From Microvirga arsenatis (GTDB lineage Bacteria; Pseudomonadota; Alphaproteobacteria; Rhizobiales; Beijerinckiaceae): a stretch of DNA of 64,000 nucleotides. Below are positions 55,315 to 63,766 of this stretch, piece after piece (position 1 is the stretch's first letter; each line of letters begins with the position of its first letter). The translations under genes and the position numbers were made by a program. The stretch covers positions 124,001-188,000 of the forward strand of contig NZ_JAAAXJ010000008.1 of assembly GCF_009910705.1 (NCBI RefSeq). The letters are read 5' to 3'. Below the pieces are notes generated by a model. It was given only the letters and a program-made list of their open reading frames with translations. It was not told where the DNA came from and did no database searches.

Positions 55315-55887
55315 TTAGTGACCTGGGCGAAGGCCGGCCAAGGCGCCTTGCGCGGCAGCGGCCACGAGCGCCTCAAGATCCGGCTTCTGCTCGAAGGCGC
55401 CTGTGGCCGAGACGAGCCCGCGCGCACCGTCGAGAGCACCAGCCTCGAGTTCCAGCGCAAGAAACCGGCCGCGCTCGTAAGGACCCGGCAGCCAGAGGGA
55501 GCCGGTCTTCTCGGTCGAGAAGCCGAAACGCTCGTAATAGGGCGCATCGCCCACCAGCAGCACCGCCTTGTGGCCGAGCGCGGCCGCGCGCTTGAGCGCC
55601 TCGCGCATCAGCTTTCCCCCGAGGCCGAGGCCCTGGACGGACGGGTCGATGGCGATGGGGCCCAGCATGAGAGCGGGGCGGTTCGGGCCGGCGGAGACAT
55701 GCCACAGCCGGACCGTGCCGATGACCTCGTCGTCGCGGTCGATGACGAGCGCCAGGCCATCGGCCGGAAGCCGGCCCTCGCGCAGGCGCTCGCAGGTCTT
55801 CTGGAACCGGGCGGGTCCGAAGCAGGCGTCGAGCAGCGCCTCGCGCGGCTCGACATCGCGGAAGGTTTCTTCGCGGATCGTGATCAT
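55315..55887 (-). CDS. GNAT family N-acetyltransferase
   Basis: The 190-residue protein resembles the YhbS type. It opens MITIREETFRD, the acetyl-CoA loop is GPIAIDPSVQGLGLGGKLM, and VLLVGDAPYYERFGF is the C-terminal family hallmark. The substrate is unknown; nearby polyamine genes make a polyamine possible. The ATG at 55887 fits the family start; a longer frame to 55965 is not supported. It is downstream of the ornithine decarboxylase gene in the same direction. Confidence 0.88.
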   Translation of the reverse strand: MITIREETFRDVEPREALLDACFGPARFQKTCERLREGRLPADGLALVIDRDDEVIGTVRLWHVSAGPNRPALMLGPIAIDPSVQGLGLGGKLMREALKRAAALGHKAVLLVGDAPYYERFGFSTEKTGSLWLPGPYERGRFLALELEAGALDGARGLVSATGAFEQKPDLEALVAAAAQGALAGLRPGH

Positions 55888-55979
55888 GGCCGTGGCCTCC
55901 CATAACGCGTGGGGTGAGCGACAGCCCTCGCACCAGCGCAATCCTGCGCCGGCCGTCCGGGACAACGTGTTGGGGTTGT

Positions 55980-56004
55980 GCCTGCCTCATTCAACGAGGC
56001 AGGC
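55980..56004. terminator. Hairpin after the ornithine decarboxylase gene
   Basis: GCCTGCCTC and GAGGCAGGC form perfect 9-bp arms with a 7-nt loop, 10 nt beyond the decarboxylase stop codon. No U-tract follows on the minus strand, so it is a weak terminator candidate. Confidence 0.5.
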
Positions 56005-56014
56005 GGGACGTGAG

Positions 56015-57169
56015 CTAGATCACGTAGGACTTCAGCGGCGGGAAGCCGTTGAAGGCGACCGCCGAGTAGGTGGTCGTGTAGGCGCCCGTGCCCTCGATCA
56101 GCACCTTGTCGCCGATCTCCAGCGAGACGGGGAGCAGATAGGGCTCCTTCTCGTAGAGAACGTCGGCCGAGTCGCAGGTGGGCCCGGCGAGCACGCACGG
56201 CACCTTGCGGTCGTCGTCGTGCTCCGTGCGGATCGGGTAGCGGATCGACTCGTCCATCGTCTCGGCGAGACCGCCGAACTTGCCGATGTCGAGATAGACC
56301 CAGCGCACCTCGTCCTCATTGCGGCTCTTCTTCGAGACGAGAACGACCTCGGCCTCGATGATGCCCGCGTTGCCGACCATGCCGCGGCCCGGCTCGATGA
56401 TCGTCTCCGGGATGCGGTTGCCGAAGTGCTTCGACAGCGCCCGGAAGATCGACTCGCCATAGGCCTCCACCTGAGGAACGGTCTTCAGGTACTTCGTCGG
56501 GAAGCCGCCGCCGAGATTGACCATCGACAGGTGGATGCCGCGGTCGGCGCATTCACGGAAGATCGCGGACGCGGAACCCAGAGCCTGATCCCAGGCCTCG
56601 GTGTTGCGCTGCTGCGAGCCCACGTGGAACGACACGCCGTAAGCGTCGAGCCCCTGACGATAGGCATGCTCCAGCACGTCCACGGCCATCTCGGGCACGC
56701 AGCCGAACTTGCGGGAGAGCGGCCACTCGGCGCCGGCGCCGTCGCACAGGATGCGGCAGAACACCTTCACCTCGGACGCATCGACACCTGCTGCCGCAGC
56801 CGCGCGAGAAATCTTCTCGACCTCGGCCTCGCAGTCGACCGCGTAGAGGCGCACGCCAAGCTCGAGGGCGCGAACGATGTCGCGCTCCTTCTTGATCGTG
56901 TTGCCGAAGGAGATGCGGTCGGGCGTGGCGCCGGCATCCAGCGCGAGCTGGATCTCGACCACGGACGCCGTGTCGAAGCACGAGCCGAGCTCGGCCAGGA
57001 GCTTGAGCACCTGCGGCTCCGGGTTGGCCTTCACGGCGTAGAACACGCGCGTGTCGGGGAGCGCACGGGCAAACTTGGCATAGTTGTCGCGCACGACCTC
57101 GAGGTCGACGACCACGCACGGGCCGTCCTCACGTCGGTTGCGCAGGAATTCACGGATGCGCTGCGTCAT
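56015..57169 (-). CDS. Ornithine decarboxylase, type III PLP fold
   Basis: The 384-residue alanine-racemase-fold enzyme has the PLP lysine in FYAVKANPEP (Lys48), the His in VSFHVGSQ, the glycine loop LGGGFPTKY, EPGRGMVG for phosphate binding, and the active-site Cys in GPTCDSADVLYE. It converts ornithine to putrescine; lysine decarboxylation to cadaverine is possible in this family. GGGGAGAG lies 6-13 nt upstream of the ATG. It is followed by the acetyltransferase gene and lies near hss, which uses putrescine. Confidence 0.94.
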   Translation of the reverse strand: MTQRIREFLRNRREDGPCVVVDLEVVRDNYAKFARALPDTRVFYAVKANPEPQVLKLLAELGSCFDTASVVEIQLALDAGATPDRISFGNTIKKERDIVRALELGVRLYAVDCEAEVEKISRAAAAAGVDASEVKVFCRILCDGAGAEWPLSRKFGCVPEMAVDVLEHAYRQGLDAYGVSFHVGSQQRNTEAWDQALGSASAIFRECADRGIHLSMVNLGGGFPTKYLKTVPQVEAYGESIFRALSKHFGNRIPETIIEPGRGMVGNAGIIEAEVVLVSKKSRNEDEVRWVYLDIGKFGGLAETMDESIRYPIRTEHDDDRKVPCVLAGPTCDSADVLYEKEPYLLPVSLEIGDKVLIEGTGAYTTTYSAVAFNGFPPLKSYVI

Positions 57170-57189
57170 GGCGCTCTCCCCACCAAAGG

Positions 57190-57223
57190 TTCAATGGAGG
57201 TCTTGTTCAGCCTCCGGATTGAA
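57190..57223 (-). promoter_or_regulatory. Leader hairpin before ornithine decarboxylase
   Basis: On the minus strand TTCAAT-CC-GGAGG and CCTCC-ATTGAA form an 11-bp stem with a 2-nt bulge and a 10-nt loop, ending 20 nt before the start codon. The alphaproteobacterial speF leader RNA motif is known upstream of such genes. This hairpin is a candidate part of it, but I cannot recall the consensus well enough to assign it. Confidence 0.45.
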
Positions 57224-57813
57224 GTTCAGACGGTCAGGATGTCCTGCCGCCCGGCGTCAGCGAGGGAAGATCGCATCCCGCTTCGTGCGATGGAGACACG
57301 AGAAGCGGCGATGGGCTCTTCACCCGACGATGCTGCCTTGGATTGGATGGGGATACTCCATCCGCACGCCTGGCAATGATAAACAAGCCTCTTCGGTGTT
57401 GACCTTTGGAGGGCCAACGAGACCAAAAAAGCCCGTTCGTCGTTGCTTTAAGTCGCGTCCCCCGTTGAGAACGGGGTGCGCCGGTTTTCGCCTCCGGCTG
57501 CCGGTTAGGGGTATCGAGAGCTAGAGCGCTCTCGGGCGGCTGTCCGGCCTCTTGTCCGGATGCCCACCAACCGACACACGACCACAGGCACGTGCGAAAT
57601 TGGGCAGGGGTGAGATAATCACATTCGCCGGGGATCACAAGAGTTTTTCAGGGCTTTCCGAGGATTTTTTTAACCCTGCCGGAGCCTGTGGCTTGTCCGC
57701 ATCACCGTTCAGCCCCCATTAAGTGCCGGAGCTACACGGATGAGGGACGCGGCCCCATATCCCGCTCACGAAGCCTGGCCATTTCCCATCCCGACGAGAA
57801 CAGTCCTTTCGCC
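57224..57813. other. Long divergent control region, no gene seen
   Basis: This 590-bp gap separates the ornithine decarboxylase and second glucan genes, which are divergent. It contains the hairpin CCCCGTT-GAG-AACGGGG at about 57460-57476, T- and A-rich patches near 57424-57430 and 57642-57672, and no convincing coding frame. Both promoters should lie here, the decarboxylase leader on the left and the glucan promoter probably near 57640-57700. Confidence 0.5.
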
Positions 57814-59382
57814 ATGACGATCCTGTCCCGCCGCACCCTCCTGCAAAGCCTGCTCGCCGCCACGGCCCTCTCCGCGTCCCATCGGCCCGGCTGGCCGCAG
57901 CAGAGCGGAGTGCCGCAGCCGAATCCGTTTCGCTACGAGGATGTGGTGCGCCGGGCCCGCGAGCTGTCGGCAGCCCCCTTCGAGGCAGCCGCGGCGCAGC
58001 TTCCGGAGCCCCTCAATCGGCTCAGCTTCGACGATTACCGCGACATCCGCTTCCGGCCGGACCGGGCGCTCCTCGCCTCCGGCAACGGCCCCTTCCGGAT
58101 GCACCTCTTCCACTTGGGATTCCTCTACCAGCGCCCGGTGACGGTGAACGTGATCCGCGACGGGGTGCCGACGCCGGTGCCCTATCAGCGGGAGCTGTTC
58201 GACTACGGGCGCAACAAGATCGAGCGGCCGCTGCCGGTCAATCTGGGCTTTGCGGGCTTCAGGCTTCACTACCCGCTGAACGACCCGAAGGTGTTCGACG
58301 AACTCATCGCCTTCCTCGGCGCGAGCTATTTCCGCTTCCTCGGAGCCGGCCAGAAATACGGCCTCTCGGCCCGCGGCCTCGCGATCAACGTGGAGAGCGG
58401 CGAGGCGGAGGAGTTCCCGCACTTCCGCGAGTTCTGGGTCGAGATGCCGAAGCCCAACGAGGAGCGCGCCGTCGTCTATGCCCTCCTCGACAGTCCTTCC
58501 GTCGCCGGAGCCTACCGGTTCGACATCTATCCCTCGAAGGAGACGACCCTCGACGTGACGGCCACGCTCTTCCCGCGCCAAGCCCTGACGAATGTCGGCC
58601 TGGCGCCGCTGACCTCCATGTATTTCGAGGGCGAGAACGCTCGCAAGACGACGGATGACTACCGCCCCGAGATCCATGATTCCGACGGGCTGCTCATGCA
58701 GTCCGGCGCGGGCGAGTGGATCTGGCGCCCCTTGCGCAACCCGGGCCGAAAGGCGATCTCCTCCTTCAGCGACAACAACCCGCGCGGCTTCGGGCTGATG
58801 CAGCGCGACCGCGAGTTCGAGCACTATCAGGACCTGGAGGCGCATTACCATCAGCGCCCCGGCTACTGGGTCGAGCCCATCGGCCAGTGGGGAGAGGGCT
58901 GGGTCGAGCTGGTCGAGATCCCGACCCCGGACGAGACCCACGACAACATCGTCGCCTATTGGCAGCCCAACCGCGCCTACGAGCCGGGGCAGGAGGTCGT
59001 CATCTCCTACCGCCTGCGCGCCGCCGCGGCGATCGGCGCCATGCATCCGGGCGGCAAGGCGGTCAACACCTTCCAGACGCCGCCCCGCGCCAGCGGATCC
59101 AACGCGCCGAGCGATCCGCGGCATCGCCGCTTCATCGTGGACTTCGCGGGCGGCAACCTGCCCTATTACTTGGGCGCGCCCGAGCAGGTGCAGCTCGTGC
59201 CCTCCACCTCCACGGGCCAGATCACCAATTCCTTCCTGATGCCCAACCCGCATATCGGCGGCTTCCGCGCCGCCCTCGACGTCAGGCTGGAGGCGGGGCA
59301 GTCCACGGACCTGCGTGCCTTCCTCCGCGCCGGCAACCGGGCGCTGACGGAAACCTGGACCTATCCTTGGGCCGTGGAATGA
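57814..59382 (+). CDS. Second periplasmic glucan biosynthesis protein, OpgG/OpgD family
   Basis: The 522-residue MdoG-domain protein has an Arg-Arg export signal (SRRTLLQSLLAATALSA). It shares with the first paralogue FLGASYFRFLGAGQKYGLSARGLA, YALLDSPSVAGAYRF, RPEIHDSDGLLMQSGAGEWIWRPL and NPRGFGLMQRDREFEHYQDLE. It differs by a longer insert near residue 400-420 (HPGGKAVNTFQTPPRAS). The ATG at 57814 immediately precedes the signal; the longer frame to 57688 is unlikely. The two genes lie 12 kb apart in the same direction and probably work on the same periplasmic glucans. Confidence 0.9.
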   Translation: MTILSRRTLLQSLLAATALSASHRPGWPQQSGVPQPNPFRYEDVVRRARELSAAPFEAAAAQLPEPLNRLSFDDYRDIRFRPDRALLASGNGPFRMHLFHLGFLYQRPVTVNVIRDGVPTPVPYQRELFDYGRNKIERPLPVNLGFAGFRLHYPLNDPKVFDELIAFLGASYFRFLGAGQKYGLSARGLAINVESGEAEEFPHFREFWVEMPKPNEERAVVYALLDSPSVAGAYRFDIYPSKETTLDVTATLFPRQALTNVGLAPLTSMYFEGENARKTTDDYRPEIHDSDGLLMQSGAGEWIWRPLRNPGRKAISSFSDNNPRGFGLMQRDREFEHYQDLEAHYHQRPGYWVEPIGQWGEGWVELVEIPTPDETHDNIVAYWQPNRAYEPGQEVVISYRLRAAAAIGAMHPGGKAVNTFQTPPRASGSNAPSDPRHRRFIVDFAGGNLPYYLGAPEQVQLVPSTSTGQITNSFLMPNPHIGGFRAALDVRLEAGQSTDLRAFLRAGNRALTETWTYPWAVE

Positions 59383-59484
59383 CTGCCTCGAGACCCCGTT
59401 CCTGACGCAGCGGACCTTGCCAAGACCGGCTGAACCGCGCAGAAGCTGACGCGTCCGGCGGGGGCCGGGGCGGAGGTGGAGCGC

Positions 59485-60486
59485 ATGACGCTGAGAGCTT
59501 GTGTTGCAGGCCTGCTGGCAGCCGGTTTTGCCGGAAGCGCCCTCGCGCAGCCGCTGACGGAGGTGACCTTCGGCACGAACTGGCTCGCGCAGGGGGAGCA
59601 CGGCGGCTACTACCAGGCCGTGGCCGACGGCACCTACGAGAAATACGGCCTCAAGGTCACCATCGTTCCGGGCGGCCCGCGCGCCAGCAACCGCATGCTC
59701 ATGACCGTCGGCAAGCTCGACTTCTACATGGGCGGCAGCATGATCCAGGCTTTCTCGGCGGTGGAGAAGAACATTCCCACCGTCGTGGTGGCGGCGCACT
59801 TCCAAAAGGATCCCCAGGTGCTCCTCAGCCACCCGGGCCAGGGACTCGACAGCTTCGAGAGCCTGAAGGCCTCGAACGACATTCTCCTGTCCAAGGATGC
59901 AGCTGCCACCTTCTTCCAGTGGATGAAGGCGGAGTTCGGGTTCAGGGACGAGCAGGTGAGGCCCTACGGCTTCAACCCGGCGCCCTTCATCGCCAACAAG
60001 CGGGCGGTGCAGCAGGGCTATGTCACCTCCGAGCCCCTGACCGTCGAGAAGGCGGCGGGCTTCAAGCCCAACGTGTTCCTGCTCGCCGATCACGGCTTCA
60101 GCACCTATTCCACCACGGTGGAGACCCGCCGCGAGGTGGTGGAGAAGGACCCGGATCTGGTGCAGCGCTTCGTCGATGCCTCCACGGTCGGCTGGTACAA
60201 CTACCTCTATGGCGACAACACGAAGGCGAGGGAGCTCATCAAGCGCGACAACCCGGAGATGACGGACGAACTGCTGGACTATTCGCATTCCAAGATGAAG
60301 GAGCGCGGCATCGTCGATTCCGGAGACGCACAAACGCTCGGCATCGGCGCCATGACCGATGCACGCATGAAGGACTTTTTCGACAAGATGGTCAGGGCGG
60401 GCCTCTTCAAGCCGGATCTCGACTACAGGCAGGCCTACACGCTCCGCTTCGTGAACAAGGGCGTGGGCCTGAACCTGAAACGATAA
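59485..60486 (+). CDS. ABC transporter substrate-binding protein, NMT1/THI5-like
   Basis: The 333-residue periplasmic protein has a signal peptide ending at GSALAQ. The mature part starts LTEVTFGTNWLAQGEHGGYYQAVADGTYEKYGL, typical of the NMT1/THI5-like family. PGGPRASNRMLMTVGKLDFYMGG is the family's ligand-binding region. Known members bind pyrimidine precursors of thiamine, taurine or nitrate-type ligands; the substrate here is unknown. GGAGGTGGAG precedes the ATG at 59485. The ATPase and permease follow. Confidence 0.9.
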   Translation: MTLRACVAGLLAAGFAGSALAQPLTEVTFGTNWLAQGEHGGYYQAVADGTYEKYGLKVTIVPGGPRASNRMLMTVGKLDFYMGGSMIQAFSAVEKNIPTVVVAAHFQKDPQVLLSHPGQGLDSFESLKASNDILLSKDAAATFFQWMKAEFGFRDEQVRPYGFNPAPFIANKRAVQQGYVTSEPLTVEKAAGFKPNVFLLADHGFSTYSTTVETRREVVEKDPDLVQRFVDASTVGWYNYLYGDNTKARELIKRDNPEMTDELLDYSHSKMKERGIVDSGDAQTLGIGAMTDARMKDFFDKMVRAGLFKPDLDYRQAYTLRFVNKGVGLNLKR

Positions 60487-60524
60487 AGGAGATCGGCGCC
60501 GGCTCCCCGGTCCCGCTGCATGCC

Positions 60525-61304
60525 ATGACCGCGCCCGCATCCCCGCTCGTCACCCTGCAAGGCATCACCAAGGTCTTCGCCAACGGCGTGACGGCGCTTG
60601 AAGGCTTCGATCTCGGCATTCGCACGGGCGAGTTCGTGTCGCTTCTCGGGCCCTCCGGCTGCGGCAAGTCGACGGTGCTGCGCCTCATCGCCGGTCTCGA
60701 CGCACCCACCTCCGGAGCCGTGACCTGGCCCGGCTCCGCCGATGCGGATCATCGCAGCGAGATCGGCTTCGTGTTCCAGGAGCCGACGCTGATGCCCTGG
60801 GCCGACGTGGCGGACAATGTGTGGCTTCCCTTGCGCCTGCGGGGCGTGTCGAAGCGCGATGCGCAGGAGCGCATCACGGAAAGCCTCGCCCTCGTCGGGC
60901 TCTCCGATTTTGCGAGGGCCTATCCGCGCGAGCTGTCGGGCGGCATGAAGATGCGCGTGTCGATTGCGCGCGCGCTCTCGCTCAAGCCGCGCCTGCTCCT
61001 GATGGACGAGCCCTTTGCGGCGCTCGACGAGATCACGCGGTTCCGGCTCAACGACGATCTCCTGCGCCTGCAGAGGGAGCTCGCCTGCACCATCGTGTTC
61101 GTCACGCATTCCGTCTACGAGAGCGCCTACCTGTCGAGCCGCATCGCCGTCATGTCCCCGCGCCCAGGCCGCGTCGTCGCAACCGTCGCCGGCGAAGCGC
61201 CCGGGCCGCGCATGCCGGATTTTCGCACCGGTTCGCGCTACGCGGCCCTGTGCGGGGAGATCTCGCGCATCCTGCTCGAACATTCCGTCGAGGAGAACGC
61301 GTGA
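60525..61304 (+). CDS. ABC transporter ATP-binding protein (SsuB/TauB type)
   Basis: The 259-residue ATPase has Walker A GPSGCGKSTVL, a Q loop in FVFQEPTLMPWADV, the signature LSGGMKMRVSIARAL, Walker B LLLMDEPFAALDE and the switch His in VTHSVYE. It belongs to the nitrate/taurine/sulfonate import family. It starts 38 nt after the binding-protein stop and its stop overlaps the permease ATG by one base. Confidence 0.93.
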   Translation: MTAPASPLVTLQGITKVFANGVTALEGFDLGIRTGEFVSLLGPSGCGKSTVLRLIAGLDAPTSGAVTWPGSADADHRSEIGFVFQEPTLMPWADVADNVWLPLRLRGVSKRDAQERITESLALVGLSDFARAYPRELSGGMKMRVSIARALSLKPRLLLMDEPFAALDEITRFRLNDDLLRLQRELACTIVFVTHSVYESAYLSSRIAVMSPRPGRVVATVAGEAPGPRMPDFRTGSRYAALCGEISRILLEHSVEENA

Positions 61305-62128
61305 TGGCCGCCGCCTCCTCCCGCCGCCTGAAGATCGTCCTGCCCTTTGCGGTCTTCGGCGCAGCGCTCGCCGGGTGGGAGGGCGCGGTGCGCCTGCAGG
61401 GCATTCCGCCCTACATCCTGCCGGCGCCGAGCCTCGTCGCCACCACCCTCGTGGCCGACGGGGCGCTTCTGTGGGCCTCCCTCCTGACCACGCTCAGGAC
61501 AACCCTCCTCGCCCTGGCGCTCGCGGTGGGCGGCGGCGTGTTCCTGGCCGTCCTGCTGAGCCTGTCGCGAATCGTCGAGTACTCGCTCTACCCCTTCGCC
61601 GTGGCGCTGCAGGTGACCCCGGTGATCGCCATTGCGCCCCTGCTCCTGATCTACATGCCGCAGGACGCCGCCGTTCTCGCCTGCGCCTGGCTCGTCGCCT
61701 TCTTCCCCATCCTGTCGAACACGATGCTGGGGCTGCAATCGGTGGACCGGAACCTGATGGATCTTTTCCGGCTCTATGGCGCTCCCGCCTCCGACTCCCC
61801 CCTGACCCGCATGCGGGCACGGCTGAAGGCGCTCTGGTATCTGCGCCGCCCGGCGGCCCTTCCTGCCTTCCTGGCCGGGCTGCGGATCGCCGGCGGGCTT
61901 TCCCTCATCGGCGCCGTGGTGGCCGAGATGGCGGCGGGCTCGGCGGGCGCCGGCTCGGGGCTCGCCTATCGCATCATCGAGAGCCAGTACCGTCTCAACA
62001 TCCCACGCCTTTTCGCAGCTCTCGTTCTCCTGGCGCTCACCGGCATCGGGCTCTATCTGTTGCTGGCTGCGGTGAGCCACATCCTGCTGCGCCGCTGGCA
62101 CGAGAGCGCCCTTGCCGGGCGACCGTGA
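61304..62128 (+). CDS. ABC transporter permease (SsuC/TauC type)
   Basis: The 274-residue membrane protein has about six hydrophobic segments. The EAA-type loop GLRIAGGLSLIGAVVAEMAAG is near residue 205, and PAPSLVATTL near the N terminus is typical. Residues around 155-180 (ASDSPLTRMRARLKALWYLRRP) form an unusually long basic loop before the EAA region. It completes the three-gene importer. Confidence 0.92.
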   Translation: MAAASSRRLKIVLPFAVFGAALAGWEGAVRLQGIPPYILPAPSLVATTLVADGALLWASLLTTLRTTLLALALAVGGGVFLAVLLSLSRIVEYSLYPFAVALQVTPVIAIAPLLLIYMPQDAAVLACAWLVAFFPILSNTMLGLQSVDRNLMDLFRLYGAPASDSPLTRMRARLKALWYLRRPAALPAFLAGLRIAGGLSLIGAVVAEMAAGSAGAGSGLAYRIIESQYRLNIPRLFAALVLLALTGIGLYLLLAAVSHILLRRWHESALAGRP

Positions 62129-62222
62129 TCCCTTAGCCTGTTAATACTGTGCCGGCTTGTCATCGTACCGTCATGAGTTCCGCTCATGGTACGAAAGGCA
62201 ACGCTTCGAACGGCGAGGGACA

Positions 62223-62750
62223 ATGGACACCGATATCAAGCATCCGGGCATCAAGAGCGTCGGATGGGCTCTGGTTCAAGCCTCGCGCCTGCATCGGAGC
62301 CGCACGGGCGACAAGCTCTCCGAGCTCGGCCTCTTCGCCGGGCAGGAGCAGGTGCTTCAAGCTCTCAGCAATTCCGGCCCCATGACGATGGGCGAGCTGG
62401 CGGCCATCCTGCGGGTGCGTCCGCCGACGGCGTCGAAGACCGTCTCTCGCCTGTCCGCCCTCAAGCTGGTGGAGCGCCACACGGAGCCCGGCGACGCCCG
62501 GGTCGTGCGGGTGAAGCTCACCAAGGAAGGCAAGCGCAGGGCCGCTGCCATCGACGCCCTCTGGGACGAGGTCGAGGCCGAACTGCTCCAGGGCTTCGAC
62601 AACAAGGACCGAAAGCGCCTGCGCAAGCTCCTGCGCCGGGCTGCCAAGAATCTCGCCGGCCTCACGGGAGCCGACCAGACCGGCTTCGACACCGACGACG
62701 AGGCCGATGGACTGGAGGCCAGCGAGCCGGAACTCGCCGCGACCGTCTGA
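62223..62750 (+). CDS. MarR-family transcriptional regulator
   Basis: The 175-residue winged-helix regulator has the helix-turn-helix MTMGELAAILRVRPPTASKTVSRLSALKLVERHT and the wing PGDARVVRVKLTKEGK. The C-terminal part is acidic (DTDDEADGLEASEPE). The ATG at 62223 has GAGGGA upstream; an in-frame TTG at 62157 is less likely. No ligand can be inferred. It stands 95 nt after the ABC operon, which might be its target. Confidence 0.9.
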   Translation: MDTDIKHPGIKSVGWALVQASRLHRSRTGDKLSELGLFAGQEQVLQALSNSGPMTMGELAAILRVRPPTASKTVSRLSALKLVERHTEPGDARVVRVKLTKEGKRRAAAIDALWDEVEAELLQGFDNKDRKRLRKLLRRAAKNLAGLTGADQTGFDTDDEADGLEASEPELAATV

Positions 62751-62839
62751 CGGCGGCCTCCGACCTCTGCCCCTGGCGCACGGCCCGCGTGCGTCCGGGG
62801 TATTCGCCTCCGGGGGAGGGAACGGCTAGCATCCCCGAC

Positions 62840-63766
62840 ATGGCCGAAACCGTCTCCCCGTCCGTGCCCGCCAGCACGCTCGCCCAGCGCCGCAACCGGC
62901 TGACGGGCATCGCCCTCATGTGCGCGGCGCTGTTCTGCTTCTCCTGCCTCGACGCGACGGCCAAGTGGCTCAACCGCTCGGTCGACCCCATGGTGACCGT
63001 GTGGGCGCGCTACATGTCGGCGGCCCTGCTCACCTTCGCGGTCGTCAACCCGCGAACGCAGCCGGGCGCCCTCAGGACCCGCCGCCTCACCCTTCAGCTC
63101 ATCCGCTCCTTCCTGCTCTTCGCCTCGACCCTCTGCAACTTCCTTGCCCTGCAATATCTGCAGCTTGTCGAAACCCAGTCCATCATCTTCGCGACGCCCC
63201 TCCTGGTGGCGCTGCTGGCAGGTCCCATCCTGGGGGAGCGCATCGGCTGGCAGCGCCTCGCCGCCATCGCCGTCGGCTTCGCCGGCATCCTCGTGATCGC
63301 GCGCCCCGGCCTGGGCACCATGCATCCCGCAGCCCTGCTGTCGCTCGCGGGATCCGTGGCCTATGCCTTCTACAACATCGTGACGCGGATGCTCGCCGGG
63401 AGCGATTCGATCGCCACGACCACGCTCTATTCCAGCCTCGCCGGCATCGTCTTCGTGACCCCCGTCCTGCCCTGGATCTGGACCACGCCCTCCTCGCCCC
63501 TCGTCTGGTTCCTGCTGGCGACCACGGGCTTCTACGGCGCCTTCGGGCACTGGCTCCTCGTTCTGGCCCATGCCCGGGCGCCGGCGGCGATCCTGGCACC
63601 CTTCATCTACACGCAGATCGTCTGGATGCTCGTGCTCGGCTACCTTCTGTTCGGGGACTGGCCCGATCCTTGGACCTTCGTCGGGGCTGGCATCGTCATC
63701 GCATCGGGGCTCTACTTGCTCTCCCGCGAACGCATGAAGCCACGCACCCCGGATGGATCCGCATGA
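62840..63766 (+). CDS. DMT-superfamily (EamA) transporter
   Basis: The 308-residue membrane protein has ten hydrophobic segments in two EamA repeats. FSCLDATAKWL in the first helix and LALQYLQLVETQSIIFATPLLVALLAG in the first repeat are typical, and GHWLLVLAHARAPAAILAPFIYTQIVW is in the second. The substrate is unknown. Its stop overlaps the start of the next gene by 4 nt (ATGA). Confidence 0.92.
   Translation: MAETVSPSVPASTLAQRRNRLTGIALMCAALFCFSCLDATAKWLNRSVDPMVTVWARYMSAALLTFAVVNPRTQPGALRTRRLTLQLIRSFLLFASTLCNFLALQYLQLVETQSIIFATPLLVALLAGPILGERIGWQRLAAIAVGFAGILVIARPGLGTMHPAALLSLAGSVAYAFYNIVTRMLAGSDSIATTTLYSSLAGIVFVTPVLPWIWTTPSSPLVWFLLATTGFYGAFGHWLLVLAHARAPAAILAPFIYTQIVWMLVLGYLLFGDWPDPWTFVGAGIVIASGLYLLSRERMKPRTPDGSA

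Noticed and set aside
57226..57638. Upstream leader peptides for the ornithine decarboxylase gene (66 and 134 codons)
   Set aside because: Neither has a ribosome-binding site or the short, ornithine- or arginine-rich form expected of a leader peptide.
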